Source: Coptis chinensis (Eukaryota; Streptophyta; Magnoliopsida; Ranunculales; Ranunculaceae). From it: a DNA stretch of 64,000 nt. The position numbers and the translations under genes were made by a program. Below the pieces are notes generated by a model. The model was not told the origin of the DNA and ran no database searches. It saw only the letters and a program-made list of their open reading frames with translations. Location: positions 17,874,001-17,938,000 of the forward strand of contig CM027380.1 in NCBI GenBank assembly GCA_015680905.1, written 5' to 3'. Positions 43,414-53,812 of this stretch are shown one piece after another; position 1 is the first letter of the stretch; every line of letters begins with the position of its first letter.

Positions 43414-44240
43414 ATGACTCCCAAGATGTCAAACGCAAGGTTTGAAGTAGAGAAGTTTAATGGGAAGAATAACTTTGGGATTTGGCAAGTCCAAGTAAAG
43501 GACATCCTCATCCAACAAGGTTTGCATAAGGCTTTAAAGGGATTAAATCTAAGGTGGCGAGTATGAGTAATGATGATTGGGAAGAGTTCGATCTTCAGGC
43601 TTGTTCATCAATCCGGTTATGTCTTGCTAATGAGGTCATGTATAGTGTGATGGGAGAAAATACCGCTGCCGGTATTTGGCTCAAACTAGAGTCTATGTAT
43701 ATGACCAAGAGCATGATTTAACACAAGATGTACCTTAAGAAGCGTCTTTATCGGTACATGATGGTCGATGGTTCAACGATGCAAGAGCACGTTAGTGAGT
43801 TCCGTCGACGTCTAGCGTATTATTTGAATGTTGGTATGAAGATGGATGATGAGGATCAAGCGACATGTTTAATATTCTCATTGCTAGAAAGCTATGAGCA
43901 TCTAATTACTACATTCATGAACAGAGAAGTCGTCGATCTTGACGAAATTCAGAGTGCACTTCTTTCTTATGAGTTGATGAAAAAGACATGTGTAGAGAAT
44001 AACATTGATGCAAGTCAGGGGCTAGTGGCAAGAGGAAATTCGTATGAACAGAATTATTCAAGTAATGAGAATTCTAGGTCCAAGTCAAAGAAGCCTTTAA
44101 AACATGTACAGTGCTACAATTGCAATGAAAAGGGGCATTACGCAAGTAATTGTCCTCACCCGAAGAAAGAGAACAAGAGAGATGGTCAGAAGAAAGGTAA
44201 GGCAAAAATTGAGGCAAATTATGCTTCAGGCTCAAGAGGA
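43414..44240 (+). pseudogene. gag of copia element 2
   Basis: Begins MTPKMSNARFEVEKFNGKNN, followed by FGIWQVQVKDILIQQGLHKA, and continues with the UBN2-type capsid (MYMTKSM; LKKRLYRYMMVDGSTMQEHV; LLESYEHLITTFMN). It ends with the zinc knuckle CYNCNEKGHYASNCPH (about 44110-44157). A frame shift near 43550 and a TAA at about 43718 (in ATGATTTAACACAAG) interrupt it. The capsid core is otherwise well kept. Confidence 0.75.
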
Positions 44241-44270
44241 TGAGTTAGGTCTCTGTGTCCACACAAGACT

Positions 44271-47200
44271 ATGACCGAGAGGTGGATTCTTGATTCCGGA
44301 TGTTTCTATCATATGTGCCCGAATAGAAAGTGGTTTACTTCTTATGAGAGCATTGATGGTGGTTCCATTTTAATGGGTAATGACGTTGCTTGTAAGACGG
44401 TAGGAATTGGAACTATACGGGTCAAGATGTATGATGGTGTAGTGAGGACTTTAACCGATGTGAGACATGTTCCTGAGCTAAAGAAACGTCTTATTTTTCT
44501 TGGTACCTTGGACTCCAAAGGCCACAAGTTTGTGGGCAAATGTGGAGTCCTAAATATTGTTAATGGCTCTTTAGTTGTTATGAAGGGTCAAAAATATGGA
44601 ACCTTGTATACTCTGATAGGTAAATGCGGTGATAGGCGTATGTAGCTTGGGTGTGCATGTAGTAATGATTCTGAGTGCACTAAGATATGGCATATGCGTT
44701 TAGGGCATATGAGTGAAAAGGGTTTGTCTGAGTTGTGCAAGTGAGGGTTCTTGAAGAACTTGAAGAAGCCAAGTATGGGGTTTTGCGAGCATTGCGTCTA
44801 TGGGTAGCAGTGCAGAGTCAAGTTCAAGTCAAGCAAGCACACGACAACAGGCATCCTTGACTGTGTGCATACGGATGTTTGGGGACCCTCCAGGGTGGCT
44901 TCCAAGAGAGGTAACCGCTATTATGTCTCATTCATTGATGATCATACTCGCTATGTGTGGGTGTATATGATGAAATCGAAAGATGAAATGTTTGAGATAT
45001 TTAAGAAGTGGAAGGCAAGGGTTGAGAATCGCACAGATAGGAAGGTAAAGACGTTACGGTCTGACAATGGTATTGAGTATACCTATGGACCTTTCCAAGA
45101 GTTCTCGCGGCGAATGTGGGGATTGCCGCATTAATCGGATACGTGGGCACGCCACGAGAATGGAATGGCGAGAGGATGAATAGAACTTTGCTTGAAAAGA
45201 GCAAGATGTTTATTGTCTAATGCCGTCTAGGCAAAAGAGTATTAGGCGATGCAAATGTCCATGGTGTGTTACCCGCATAATAGGTCACCAAGATTCTAGC
45301 TATAGATTGCGGGACACCTTATGAGGTGTGGTCAGGTAACCCAGCTGATTATAGTATTTTCGAGTGTTTGGATCGACAGCTTACTACCATGTGAGGGACA
45401 ACAAGCTAGATCCTAGAGCTAAGAAGGCCATATTCTTAGGCTTCGCAAATGGGGTAAAGGGATATAGATTGTGGTGTCTAGAAGACCACAAGTTCCTGGT
45501 CAACAGAGATGTTACCTTTGATGAGACTTCCGTGTTATCTTTCAGCAGTTTCCGGAAGTAGTCAGCGTAATGGTGAGTCTATAGGTTCAAACTCACCGAG
45601 CTTGAGTTGTCCGATCTACGCAGCCAGATGACCGGTTAGATCATGCGATGAGGTACCAAATCATGGAACCACACAAAGAATGAAAGAAGAGCAAGAGCAT
45701 CCGCAACTTGTAGTGGCTGACCCTAGGCCACAGAGACAAGTTAAAGAAGTGCACAAGTATGGGCACGAGAAACCGGTGAAACACTATGGTCAGGTGGAAT
45801 AAATATCGAAGATGATGAGCCAGATAGCTTCAAGAAAGTTGTTAGAGATGCTCATTACAAAGATTGGTTGGTAGCTATGCAAGCAAAGATGGAATCTCTT
45901 GATAAAAATCACACATGGGACCTAGTTTTATTGCCAAAGGGCAAAAGGACTATCGGCAGTAAATGGGTGTTCAGAAAGAAAGAAGTCCTTCCCCGAGTCC
46001 AACAAAGATCTTGGGTACAAGGCAAGAGTGGTAGCAAAAGGTTTTTCACGGAAGGAGGAGTCGACTACAATGAGGTATTTTCCCGCTGGTCAAACATACG
46101 TCCATTAAATGTGTTATTGAGTTTAGTTGCTCACTTCAACTTGGAGTTAGAGCAACTTGATGTGAAAACTGCTTTCTTGCATGGGGACTTGGAAGAAGAG
46201 ATCTATATGAGACAACCTGAATGGTTTGTCGTTGCTGAGAAAGAAGATTATGTATGCAAATTTAATCGGTCACTATACGGGTTAAAGCAATCACCCAGGC
46301 AATGGTACAAGCGCTTTGACACATTCATGATGCAACATGAGTACACCCGAAGTAAGTATGACTGCTATGTCTACTTTAGAAGGCTTCGTGGTAATGACTT
46401 CATCTATCTCCTGCTTTATGTGGATGACATGCTTATTGCTTCCAAAAGCATGGTGGAGATAAACAAGTTGAAATCTCAACTTAGCTCTGAGTTTGAGATG
46501 AAAGACTTAGGTGGAGCCAAGAAGATACTGGGCATGGAGATTGACAGAGATAGGAAGAAGCGACGGATAGTTGTATCTCAGAAGAAAAATACCTTCAAAG
46601 TAATTTCTCGATTTGGTATGGAGAATGCAAAGTCGGTTTTCTACACCTTTTAGTGGGCATTTTAGGCTTTCAACTAAGTTCTCTCCTAGTTGGTTGGAGG
46701 AACAAAAGCATATGGCTAATGTTCCTTATGCAAGTGCCATGGGCAGTTTGATGTATGCTATGGTGTGCACACGCCTAGATATTTCCTGAGCGAGTTAGTG
46801 TTGTAAGGGTATATGGCAAATCTCGGGAAACGAAGATTGGGAGGCAATGAAATGGGTACTAAGGTACTTGAAGGGTACCTTGGATGTGGGATTAGGTTAT
46901 GGTGGAGGCACTTGTTATGTCAGTGGGTTTGTGGATTTTGATTATGCAGGTGATCTAGATAGACGACGATCGACTACTGGTTATGTGTTTATGATGCATG
47001 GTGCATCGGTTAGTTGGAGGTCTATGCTACAGGGCTACAATTGCTCTATCTACTCGGTGGCGTAGTATATGGCAAAAAAAGGCAAAGGAAAAGAGGCACT
47101 ATGGCTTCGAGGTCTTCTAGATGATATGGGTATTGAGCGTAATGCTGTGTTGCTTTGTATTGTGATAGTCAGAGTGCTATTCATTTGGCGAAGAACCAAG

Positions 47201-47385
47201 TTCATCATGCTCGGACCAAGCATATTGATGTCCGTTATCACTTTATACGGGATGTCGTTGAGGATGGTGATGTAGCACTTGAGAAAGTGGACACCCATGA
47301 CAATCCTGTTGATATGCTGTCGAAAGTTGTCACCGGAGTTAAGTTCCAACACTGTTTGGACTTGCTCCAAATCCTACATGTTTGA
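44271..47385 (+). pseudogene. pol of copia element 2: PR-IN-RT-RH
   Basis: The protease/pre-integrase part (44271-44645) has [15 protein letters not shown] with DSG. The integrase (44865-45134) has HTDVWGPSRVASKRGNRYYV, SFIDDHTRYVWVYM and LRSDNGIEY. The reverse transcriptase (45868-46653) has [45 protein letters not shown] and an intact YVDD box at about 46417-46428. RNase H (46847-47385) has KWVLRYLKGTLDVGLGYGGG, DYAGDLDRRRSTTGYVF and HHARTKHIDVRYHFIRD. Stops or shifts at about 44643, 45132, 45560, 46650 and 47065 separate the blocks. Confidence 0.82.
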
Positions 47386-47510
47386 AAGAGCCCTTTGTGG
47401 GCTTGGCCCTTCAGGGCAGTTGACTGCGAGTCTTCCTTACTGGATGTGTTCCTACTGGATGTGTTATTGCTAGATGTGTTCGGCTTGGTTTTATGTGTTA
47501 AAACCTCACC

Positions 47511-47521
47511 GAGGTGGAGAA
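47511..47521 (+). other. Polypurine tract of copia element 2
   Basis: GAGGTGGAGAA immediately before the 3' LTR. Confidence 0.75.
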
Positions 47522-48074
47522 TGTAGAGAAAAGGGGATTTTTTTTTCTCTTTCATGTCTAGAAGCGCTGCCTCCTCCGATGGGACCACTCCAGGTGTTTT
47601 TGGGCGCACCAGCGCCTCAGATGAAATGACCAGCCCACCAATTTCAACCGAAATTCAATTGTTTTGAAGCTTTTCTGAAATAGTATAAAAATAGGTTTTT
47701 TTTTGTAGAAACCTAACTTTTCCAAAACCAAGAAAGAGAGAGATTATAAGAGAGCAATTCTTTGTGAGTTGAGTATTCATTCTTTGTGAGTGAATTGAGA
47801 GACTTGTAATCTGTTACTCCGGACATCTAGTAAAGCTTGGAACTCGCAGTGTGGACGTAGGCAAATTGCCGAACCCCGATATATCTTGTCTTGTGGTTTG
47901 TTCTTCTTTTACATTAATTATTTTACTTTATATGCTTGTTATTTGATATTGAGAAGTGTTGGGATATTGCTTGGAGGGTGTTGAAGTCTTGTCTATTGAG
48001 AAGGATCGATCCTTGTGTTGGATTGATCCGTTTGTTGTGGGTAACGTTATTTCCGCAATCATATATTCACAACA
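47522..48074 (+). repeat. 3' LTR of copia element 2
   Basis: 553 bp, TGTAGAG to ACAACA. It aligns with 42740-43286 with small indels, one of them around the CTGCC...GATGGG block. Confidence 0.88.
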
Positions 48075-48079
48075 CATAA

Positions 48080-49239
48080 TTTATACCTCGGTGCTCCGAA
48101 TCAGACGTTTGACCACTCTATTTGGTGTGTCTCGAAACATACTTAAAGATGGAAATGTAATTAGGAGCACTCGACTCATGGTTTGACTATGAGTTGACTT
48201 TCGTTGACTTTTCTATGCCTGTAATGTTTGGATATGTTTAGACTTTCCATTTGGCATATATATATAAGTTCACTTCTATGACCCTGCCACATTGGAGCGC
48301 TTGGAATAGCCCTTTAATTTTTTAAGCCATAACAAAGCAACTAAATCTTATTTATTAGATTGCAAGACAATTACACAATTAAGCAAAAACAACATTTTTT
48401 AAATGTTTATAGCATTACAATTTAATTAAAATAAATATTACTTGGGATTAATACATATCGAAAGATGAACCTCGAGTCTGTAAATATATTTGAAATCCTA
48501 CCAGTTTGGTTAATAAATATGTAAAGTTGGTTATGTAAATTTAAGTGTCGAACACCTTCATTGGTAGGATTAGGAGTGTGTTTCAGTTGGATTGGATGGG
48601 AATATGGGTTTTCGGTTTCAGATTTTTTTAAATCTGATATGTTGTGCCGAATACGATCTAATCCGACGAAAATTGGAATTCGCAAAAAAAATTAGGAAAT
48701 TCGGAAATGAATCGGATAATGCGGATGAAAAATCAGATAATTTAGATAAAAATAAGAAATTATTGAAAATTCAAATATCTTAATATTAAATCTATTTTAT
48801 AATTTGTACAATAAATACTAATTCCTGGGTTTTTAGTTTGTTTATACTATATATTGATTAATGCAAGTTAATCCACTATAAATGAGCAAAAAAAAGTAGG
48901 ATTATATTAAAACAATTCTAATCACAATTAGAATTTTAGATATATTATATGTAATTCCAAATGATAATTCGGCAAAATTGGATCGGATATGCATCGGCGG
49001 ATTCGGATCAGAAAAAATAGGAAATTCGGAATTTCATAAATCATCTTAAGCCGATCCGAATTTAATTGGATTTTCGGAAATCAGACAAGTAATATTGATG
49101 AGGAGAGATCATCACCACGATTGTAAACCGTTAGAATGAAGCATATCCCATCCCAAAAATTGAACATGATGACGTGACTAGCATTGACACGAGAACCAAA
49201 AAAATTTAAGGGAAAAATACAAACAAAATATCTTTTTAG
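48080..49239. other. Right-hand interior of the hAT pair
   Basis: AT-rich. Imperfect TCGGAT/ATCCGAA words between about 48590 and 49090 hint at another decayed element, but no clean termini or target duplication were found. No gene recognised. Confidence 0.35.
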
Positions 49240-49600
49240 CCCTCGTCTTTTTCAGTCTCAATCTCTTTTCACAAACGATCCAGTTGTTATACTGAGTTTG
49301 TCTTTAGTTGCAATGTTGTCCTTGAGCAGAATGGGAATGCCATATTGCCATGTAACTCACTTAATAAAAGAACCAGGAACCTTAAGCTTTATCTCTCTAT
49401 CAGCCTTATCGGCAAGGTAAAATGCATTAGGATTCACTTCAATCACCCCACGAAGGAGTGAGTCGAGTTTACGAATTTCACCAAGGTAGAACTCGACTAA
49501 TTGTCTAGAATTAAGTTTTCCGTCTTTGAATTGGATTTGGATGTCACGAATGGTAGCTTCTTTGATCCTAAAATGACGAGTACTTGTGACTGTGGCACAC
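49240..49600 (-). pseudogene. Amidase gene fragment (5' part)
   Basis: The minus strand reads FRIKEATIRDIQIQFKDGKL, then NSRQLVEFYLGEIRKLDSLL, then RGVIEVNPNAFYLADKADRE and KVPGSFIK. After a TGA stop comes YGIPILLKDNIATKDKLSIT. This is the N-terminal part of a plant amidase-signature enzyme: the GIPILLKDNIATKD stretch holds the first catalytic lysine of the Ser-cisSer-Lys triad. The GGSS region with the serines and the rest of the enzyme are absent. The piece lies inside the hAT TIR pair, so capture by a transposon is a plausible origin. Confidence 0.7.
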
Positions 49601-50234
49601 TTAGTATCAATAATGTCGTCGAAAGAAATAGAAAATTGGAACTTGAGTAAGAGAAAGTCATCGTTGGTTTAAATTTGGCGGTTGATCCAAGACCAATTAC
49701 TGGAGCTACTAGCTAGTACAAACAATGTCTGGTTTATGCATTTTTAAACTAAAACCCATATATCAATGATGGGATTTCGCACTGTTCGAATAATCAGTTG
49801 CCAAAATTGTTAAATTTAATTTGGTACCACATAGGAATTAGGTATTGCACAAGTTTTTGAATGTAGGAACAACTTGAAGGTTATTAAAGCTATTAGTTCA
49901 TCAAAATTAATATAGTGTGAACAAAGGGAGGAAGATGGCTATGATTTTATTTTTGTTAACTTTTAGTTGCTAGTTAGACTCATCCAGTCATCCACATTGA
50001 GATTCACTCACTCTATCCAACTGCTCTTGGCATTTGGCATCAACAGTCTAAATAGAGGAGAGATCAATCTCTCATTATCATTTGCCATTTGTAATACACT
50101 TATTGGATTTAGTGGTGGGTTACTTTCACTGATTGTACCTGTATTCAGGGCTTGTATAACAAATATTGGAAATAGTTAACTACTATTTGATTGTTTTCTC
50201 CACGATTCTCCTATGGCTCCGCCACTGTTCACTG

Positions 50235-50681
50235 GCCTGCGAATCGACTATAGCCATACATAAAGTTGCAAACATGCAACACGGGTGGATTACTAGCAGG
50301 GCGGCTCAAAGACAATTTGAGGCCTTATACAAAAGTAATAAAGAGGCCACTTAAATGTGTTAATGGACCTGGTCTTTTTTCCCGATAATGAGTGCTAAGT
50401 TGCTAACAGATTTTTTTTCCAAGATAATGTGCCCAATCAATTTTTTGACCATGAGAGAGTTATTAATCGAGTTAATGGTTTATTTAATTGACCAATATAG
50501 TATATATGCATTGTGGTCTTGTGGATGTAATTATTTTCCAAGTGAATATACCCATGATTTGTTTGTATTTGCGTCAACAAGAGTCATGGAGGTTGGAGCA
50601 TATAATAATTGAGGGTACATGATGCCAACTACAGAACTCAACAAATTTAGTCTTAATCTGGGGTCTTGTTATTGAATTTCT
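50235..50681. other. Intergenic, no gene recognised
   Basis: Short open frames only; nothing conserved was seen. Confidence 0.4.
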
Positions 50682-50689
50682 ATTACAAT

Positions 50690-50998
50690 TAGAGTTGAAA
50701 ATGGTACCGGTTTGGGTCAGATCACTCAAAACCATATCCGGATCTGTTTAGATTGGAATCAGATTTCGGATATCTATATCTATTAAAAGACACAAAAAAA
50801 TACACTATTTTAATGATTCTCATATATAAATGTAAGAAATAAATAAATTTTTGGGCTTCAAAATATGAATCTTGTTAAATGGCTCGGGTTTCTAAATATT
50901 CGGGTTTGATTCTAGTCACAAACATAGAAACCATATCCGGTAAAATGAATTCGGATATGGTCGGATTCGGATTAAAACCCGTACCATTCCCAGCCCTA
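50690..50998. mobile_element. hAT-like MITE, TAG(A/G)G(T/C)TG termini
   Basis: The left end TAGAGTTGAAAATGGTACCG pairs with CGTACCATTCCCAGCCCTA at the right end. The flanks ATTACAAT (50682-50689) and ACTACAAC (50999-51006) agree at 6 of 8, with transitions only. ATATCCGGAT and GGATATGG words lie inversely in the interior. Confidence 0.7.
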
Positions 50999-51006
50999 AC
51001 TACAAC

Positions 51007-51840
51007 ATAGAAAACTTTGGCTACTAACGTTTTGGATTTCTATGGATTGTTTGTAGAAATATGTCGAACTCTTTCATTGGGTTGGTCACTACACTGTAAC
51101 ATGATTATATTTAATAACTTCACCGCATGCAGGCAATAATAAAAATAGAAAAGAGAATGAATTAATGTTGTCCAAAGTATTATGGGGTACATGCGTGAGT
51201 CTCACAGTCATAGAGTATTGAGTATTGACCCTCCAAGCAGCAGTAAGCAAGCATTGCTGTGTATCTCAAGACTATTTTTTGGAACCATATCTCAACTCTC
51301 AAGACTTAACTGTAGGTTATTTACGCTTAAGAAATGAAAAAAATAAATTTTTGGACATCCCACATAATGGGCAACAATTTTTTTTTTTTTTTAACATTTT
51401 AGGCATCAGGTTTTAAGATAAATCTCCCTGCCTGGTAAATGGTTCCATAAAACACCTTTCAAAACAAACCAACCCATGAAACCTTCATGTTTTCAGGAAA
51501 AAAAACATGATAAAGACGAAAATACCCCTATAATGTCTTTTTCTTTCCTCTCTTTTAAATTTTCAACATAAGAACTCCTGTTTTTTTTTGTTTGGCAAAG
51601 AAATCATTTCAAAATAACACAAAATGCAAAAATATTAACATCATTCATTTCATGACAAAAATAAATTACAAGAGTGGTAGCTGTCTCGTGAAGGTTGTAG
51701 ATCCGGATTTTTACGAGACGATTTTGGGATCGAAAACCATTTGAAGATGAAATCATTTGAAAAAACTTGTTCAAGTCATGATTTCGAAATGCAAAAATTC
51801 ATATATCAAAAAGATAAAATAGACTTTAAAAAAAAAACAC
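51007..51840. other. Intergenic, no gene recognised
   Basis: AT-rich with poly-T (about 51379-51392). Nothing else recognised. Confidence 0.4.
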
Positions 51841-51859
51841 TTTGTAAAACAAATTTTAA

Positions 51860-52640
51860 TAGAAAAATAGTATGTAAAAATAAATTTGCATAGTGGAATT
51901 TCTATGCAAAAACAAAATTACATAGTGATTGGATTTGCATGGAAAAATCACTATATAAAAATAAATTTGCATACTCAAATTTGTATGCAAAAACAATTTT
52001 ACATAGTGACGGGAGCCAATTTGTTCAGAATAGATGAAGAAGAAAAATAGAAAAATCAATATGTAAAAATAAATTTTCATAGAAAATCACTATGTAAAAT
52101 TAAATTCGCATAGAAAAATCACTACGTAAAAATAAAATTGTATAGTGAAATTTCTATGCAAAAGCATATTTACCTATTGATGGGATTTGCAAAGAAACAT
52201 CACTGTGTAAAAATAAATTTGTATAGTGGAATTTCTATGCAAAAACAAAGTGGAATTTCTATGCAAAAACAAAATTACATAGTAATTGGATTTGCATAGA
52301 AAAATCACCATGTAAAAATAAATTTGCATACTTAAATTTGTATGCAAAAACAATTTTACATAGTGACAGGAGCCAATTTGTTCAGAATAGATGAAGAAGA
52401 AAAACAGAAAAATCAATATGTAAAAATAAATTTTCATAGAAAATCACTATGTAAAATTAAATTCGCATAGAAAAATCACTACGTAAAAATAAAATTGCAT
52501 AGTGACATTTATATGCAAAAACATATTTACATACTGATGGGATTTGCAAAGAATGAAACATCATTATGTAAAAATAAATTTGCATACTAAAATTTGTATA
52601 CAAAAAACAATTTACATAGTGATGGAAAATGTTCAAAATA
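51860..52640. repeat. Tandem repeat, 357-bp period, built of TATGTAAAAATAAATTTGCATA modules
   Basis: The block starting CACTATATAAAAATAAATTT at 51949 recurs at 52306 (CACCATGTAAAAATAAATTT) in the same order through GGAGCCAATTTGTTCAGAAT and GATGGGATTTGCAAAGAA. This gives a 357-bp period. A third partial copy begins near 52560. Each unit contains alternating short inverted modules of the type ATGTAAAAATAAATTTGCAT and ATGCAAAAACAAAATTACAT. Minus-strand frames stay open only because the repeat lacks stops in that frame; they encode low-complexity F/Y/I-rich sequence. Confidence 0.8.
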
Positions 52641-53050
52641 GATCGAAGAAGGAAAAGAAGAAGAATAAATAAAACAAATACCAGAGACACGACTAACAAC
52701 AGTTGAGGGAATAAGTGATTATTCATCATAAATTTTGTTTCTTCATTGTTTGAACCTGATTTCTGCATTGTTGAACCTAATTTCTTCATTGTCGAATCTT
52801 ATTTCCTCATTATTGAACCTTATTCCCTTAATTTTCAAGTTGAATCGTGTTATCGATGTTGAATCAATGTTTGAATTATGTTATTGAAGTTGAATAAGTA
52901 TTTTTTTTCTTTGAAATGGCAATGAATATGACATGTTTATCTAAAAGGGTAAAAAAAGAAATAAAAAAAATTTGGGAAAATAAAAAACAGCCGTGATTTT
53001 TTTTCAACTGAAAAAATGGAAGAGTTATTTGATGAGATATTATAAAACAG
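52641..53050. other. AT-rich spacer
   Basis: Degenerate copies of TTGAACCTTATTTCCTCATT occur between about 52740 and 52830. No gene recognised. Confidence 0.4.
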
Positions 53051-53053
53051 TAA

Positions 53054-53217
53054 GTGTCTTCTAGCTTAGTTGGTAACACCTTTGAGTGATGATGCTAGAT
53101 GTTTGGGGTTCGAACTCCACTACACACAATTGAGTTACTGATCTCTTTAAAAAACAGGCTTGCCTACACATTTTTTACCATCAAATTTTTGCAGGTGCCG
53201 ACTAGCAAAGTCGGTAT
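53054..53217 (+). mobile_element. tRNA-derived SINE (head clear, end approximate)
   Basis: The pol III A-box TAGCTTAGTTGG (53062-53073) and B-box GGTTCGAACTCC (53107-53118) are spaced as in a tRNA-like promoter. About 100 bp of unrelated body follow, ending next to a MITE. The head resembles plant tRNA-derived SINEs in which the anticodon arm is lost. The tail and target-site duplication were not resolved. Confidence 0.6.
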
Positions 53218-53222
53218 AGTTA

Positions 53223-53702
53223 GGGCATCTCCAATGGAGGGTGTAAACCGTATAGAGTGGAAATTTTACACTCTAAATATAAAAAAACTCTCTCCAATGG
53301 GGGTGTTATACCGTAGGTAATAGTGTATTACCTAATAGAGAGGGTGGGGAATTTCCCCTCTCGCTATTAGTTAATAAAAAAATCCGGGCGACACTCGAAC
53401 TGACGTCTGAGTGAAATAATTTTCGGACGTCACTTGGAGTAACGTCCTTTTCTAATTCTAAAGTAATTTTTTAACTCGGACGTCACTTAGAGTGACGTCC
53501 CAGTTTAAATTAAAGAGGGACGTCACTTGGAGTGACGTCCGAGTTTAAAAAAAAAAAAAATTTACACTCTTCCATTGGAGAGTATAGAGTGTGGATATTT
53601 ATAAGCTATACAATACTATACAATTAGAGGTGTAAAATCCTAATGGCACCTATGTGGAGTCTAGGTAGAGGTGTAATTTTACACCCCCCATTGGAGATGC
53701 TC
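53223..53702. mobile_element. MITE with G(R)GCATCTCCAATGG termini
   Basis: GGGCATCTCCAATGGAGGG at the left and CCCCCATTGGAGATGCTC at the right are inverted repeats. TTTACACT and GTGTAAAT words inside continue the symmetry. Three palindromic blocks with GACGTCACTTGGAGTGACGT or close variants occur at about 53425-53545. The flanking triplets are TTA and TTC, so a 3-bp PIF/Harbinger-type duplication is possible but not proven. Confidence 0.7.
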
Positions 53703-53735
53703 TTCTTCGATCTCATTTAAAACAAAGCTTACCAA

Positions 53736-53742
<7 letters not shown>

Positions 53743-53810
<68 letters not shown>
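53743..53810. repeat. (AT)n microsatellite
   Basis: About 34 uninterrupted AT/TA units next to the MITE. Confidence 0.95.

Positions 53811-53812
<2 letters not shown>

Larger units (their letters stand above)
42740..48074 (+). mobile_element. Full-length Ty1/copia element 2
   Basis: LTRs at 42740-43286 and 47522-48074, both TGTAGAG to ACAACA. The 5-bp target-site duplication CATAA lies at 42735-42739 and 48075-48079. The primer-binding site (43288-43300, TTGATATCAGAGC) and polypurine tract (47511-47521, GAGGTGGAGAA) are both adjacent to the LTRs. Gag, protease, integrase, reverse transcriptase and RNase H follow in copia order. The element lies within the hAT pair 42137-50227 and is thus younger. 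Several stops and frameshifts suggest that it is inactive. Confidence 0.9.
42137..50227. mobile_element. hAT-type TIR pair enclosing an amidase fragment and copia element 2
   Basis: The left end CAGTGGCGGAACCA and right end TGGCTCCGCCACTG are inverted repeats of a common plant hAT type. GTTCACTG precedes the left end (42129-42136) and also occurs at 50227-50234, overlapping the last G of the right TIR. This gives a 7-8 bp target-site duplication. Subtracting the nested copia (42740-48074 plus its duplication) leaves a hAT of about 2.75 kb. No hAT transposase was recognised. It contains an antisense amidase gene fragment (49240-49600), so it may be a gene-capturing hAT. Confidence 0.6.

Noticed and set aside
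48590-49090. Possible further hAT-like element rich in TCGGAT words
   Set aside because: No matching termini or target-site duplication could be found by eye.
51856-52789. F/Y-rich minus-strand frames resembling membrane proteins
   Set aside because: Products of the 357-bp tandem repeat; the same peptide recurs with the DNA period and has no start context or homology.
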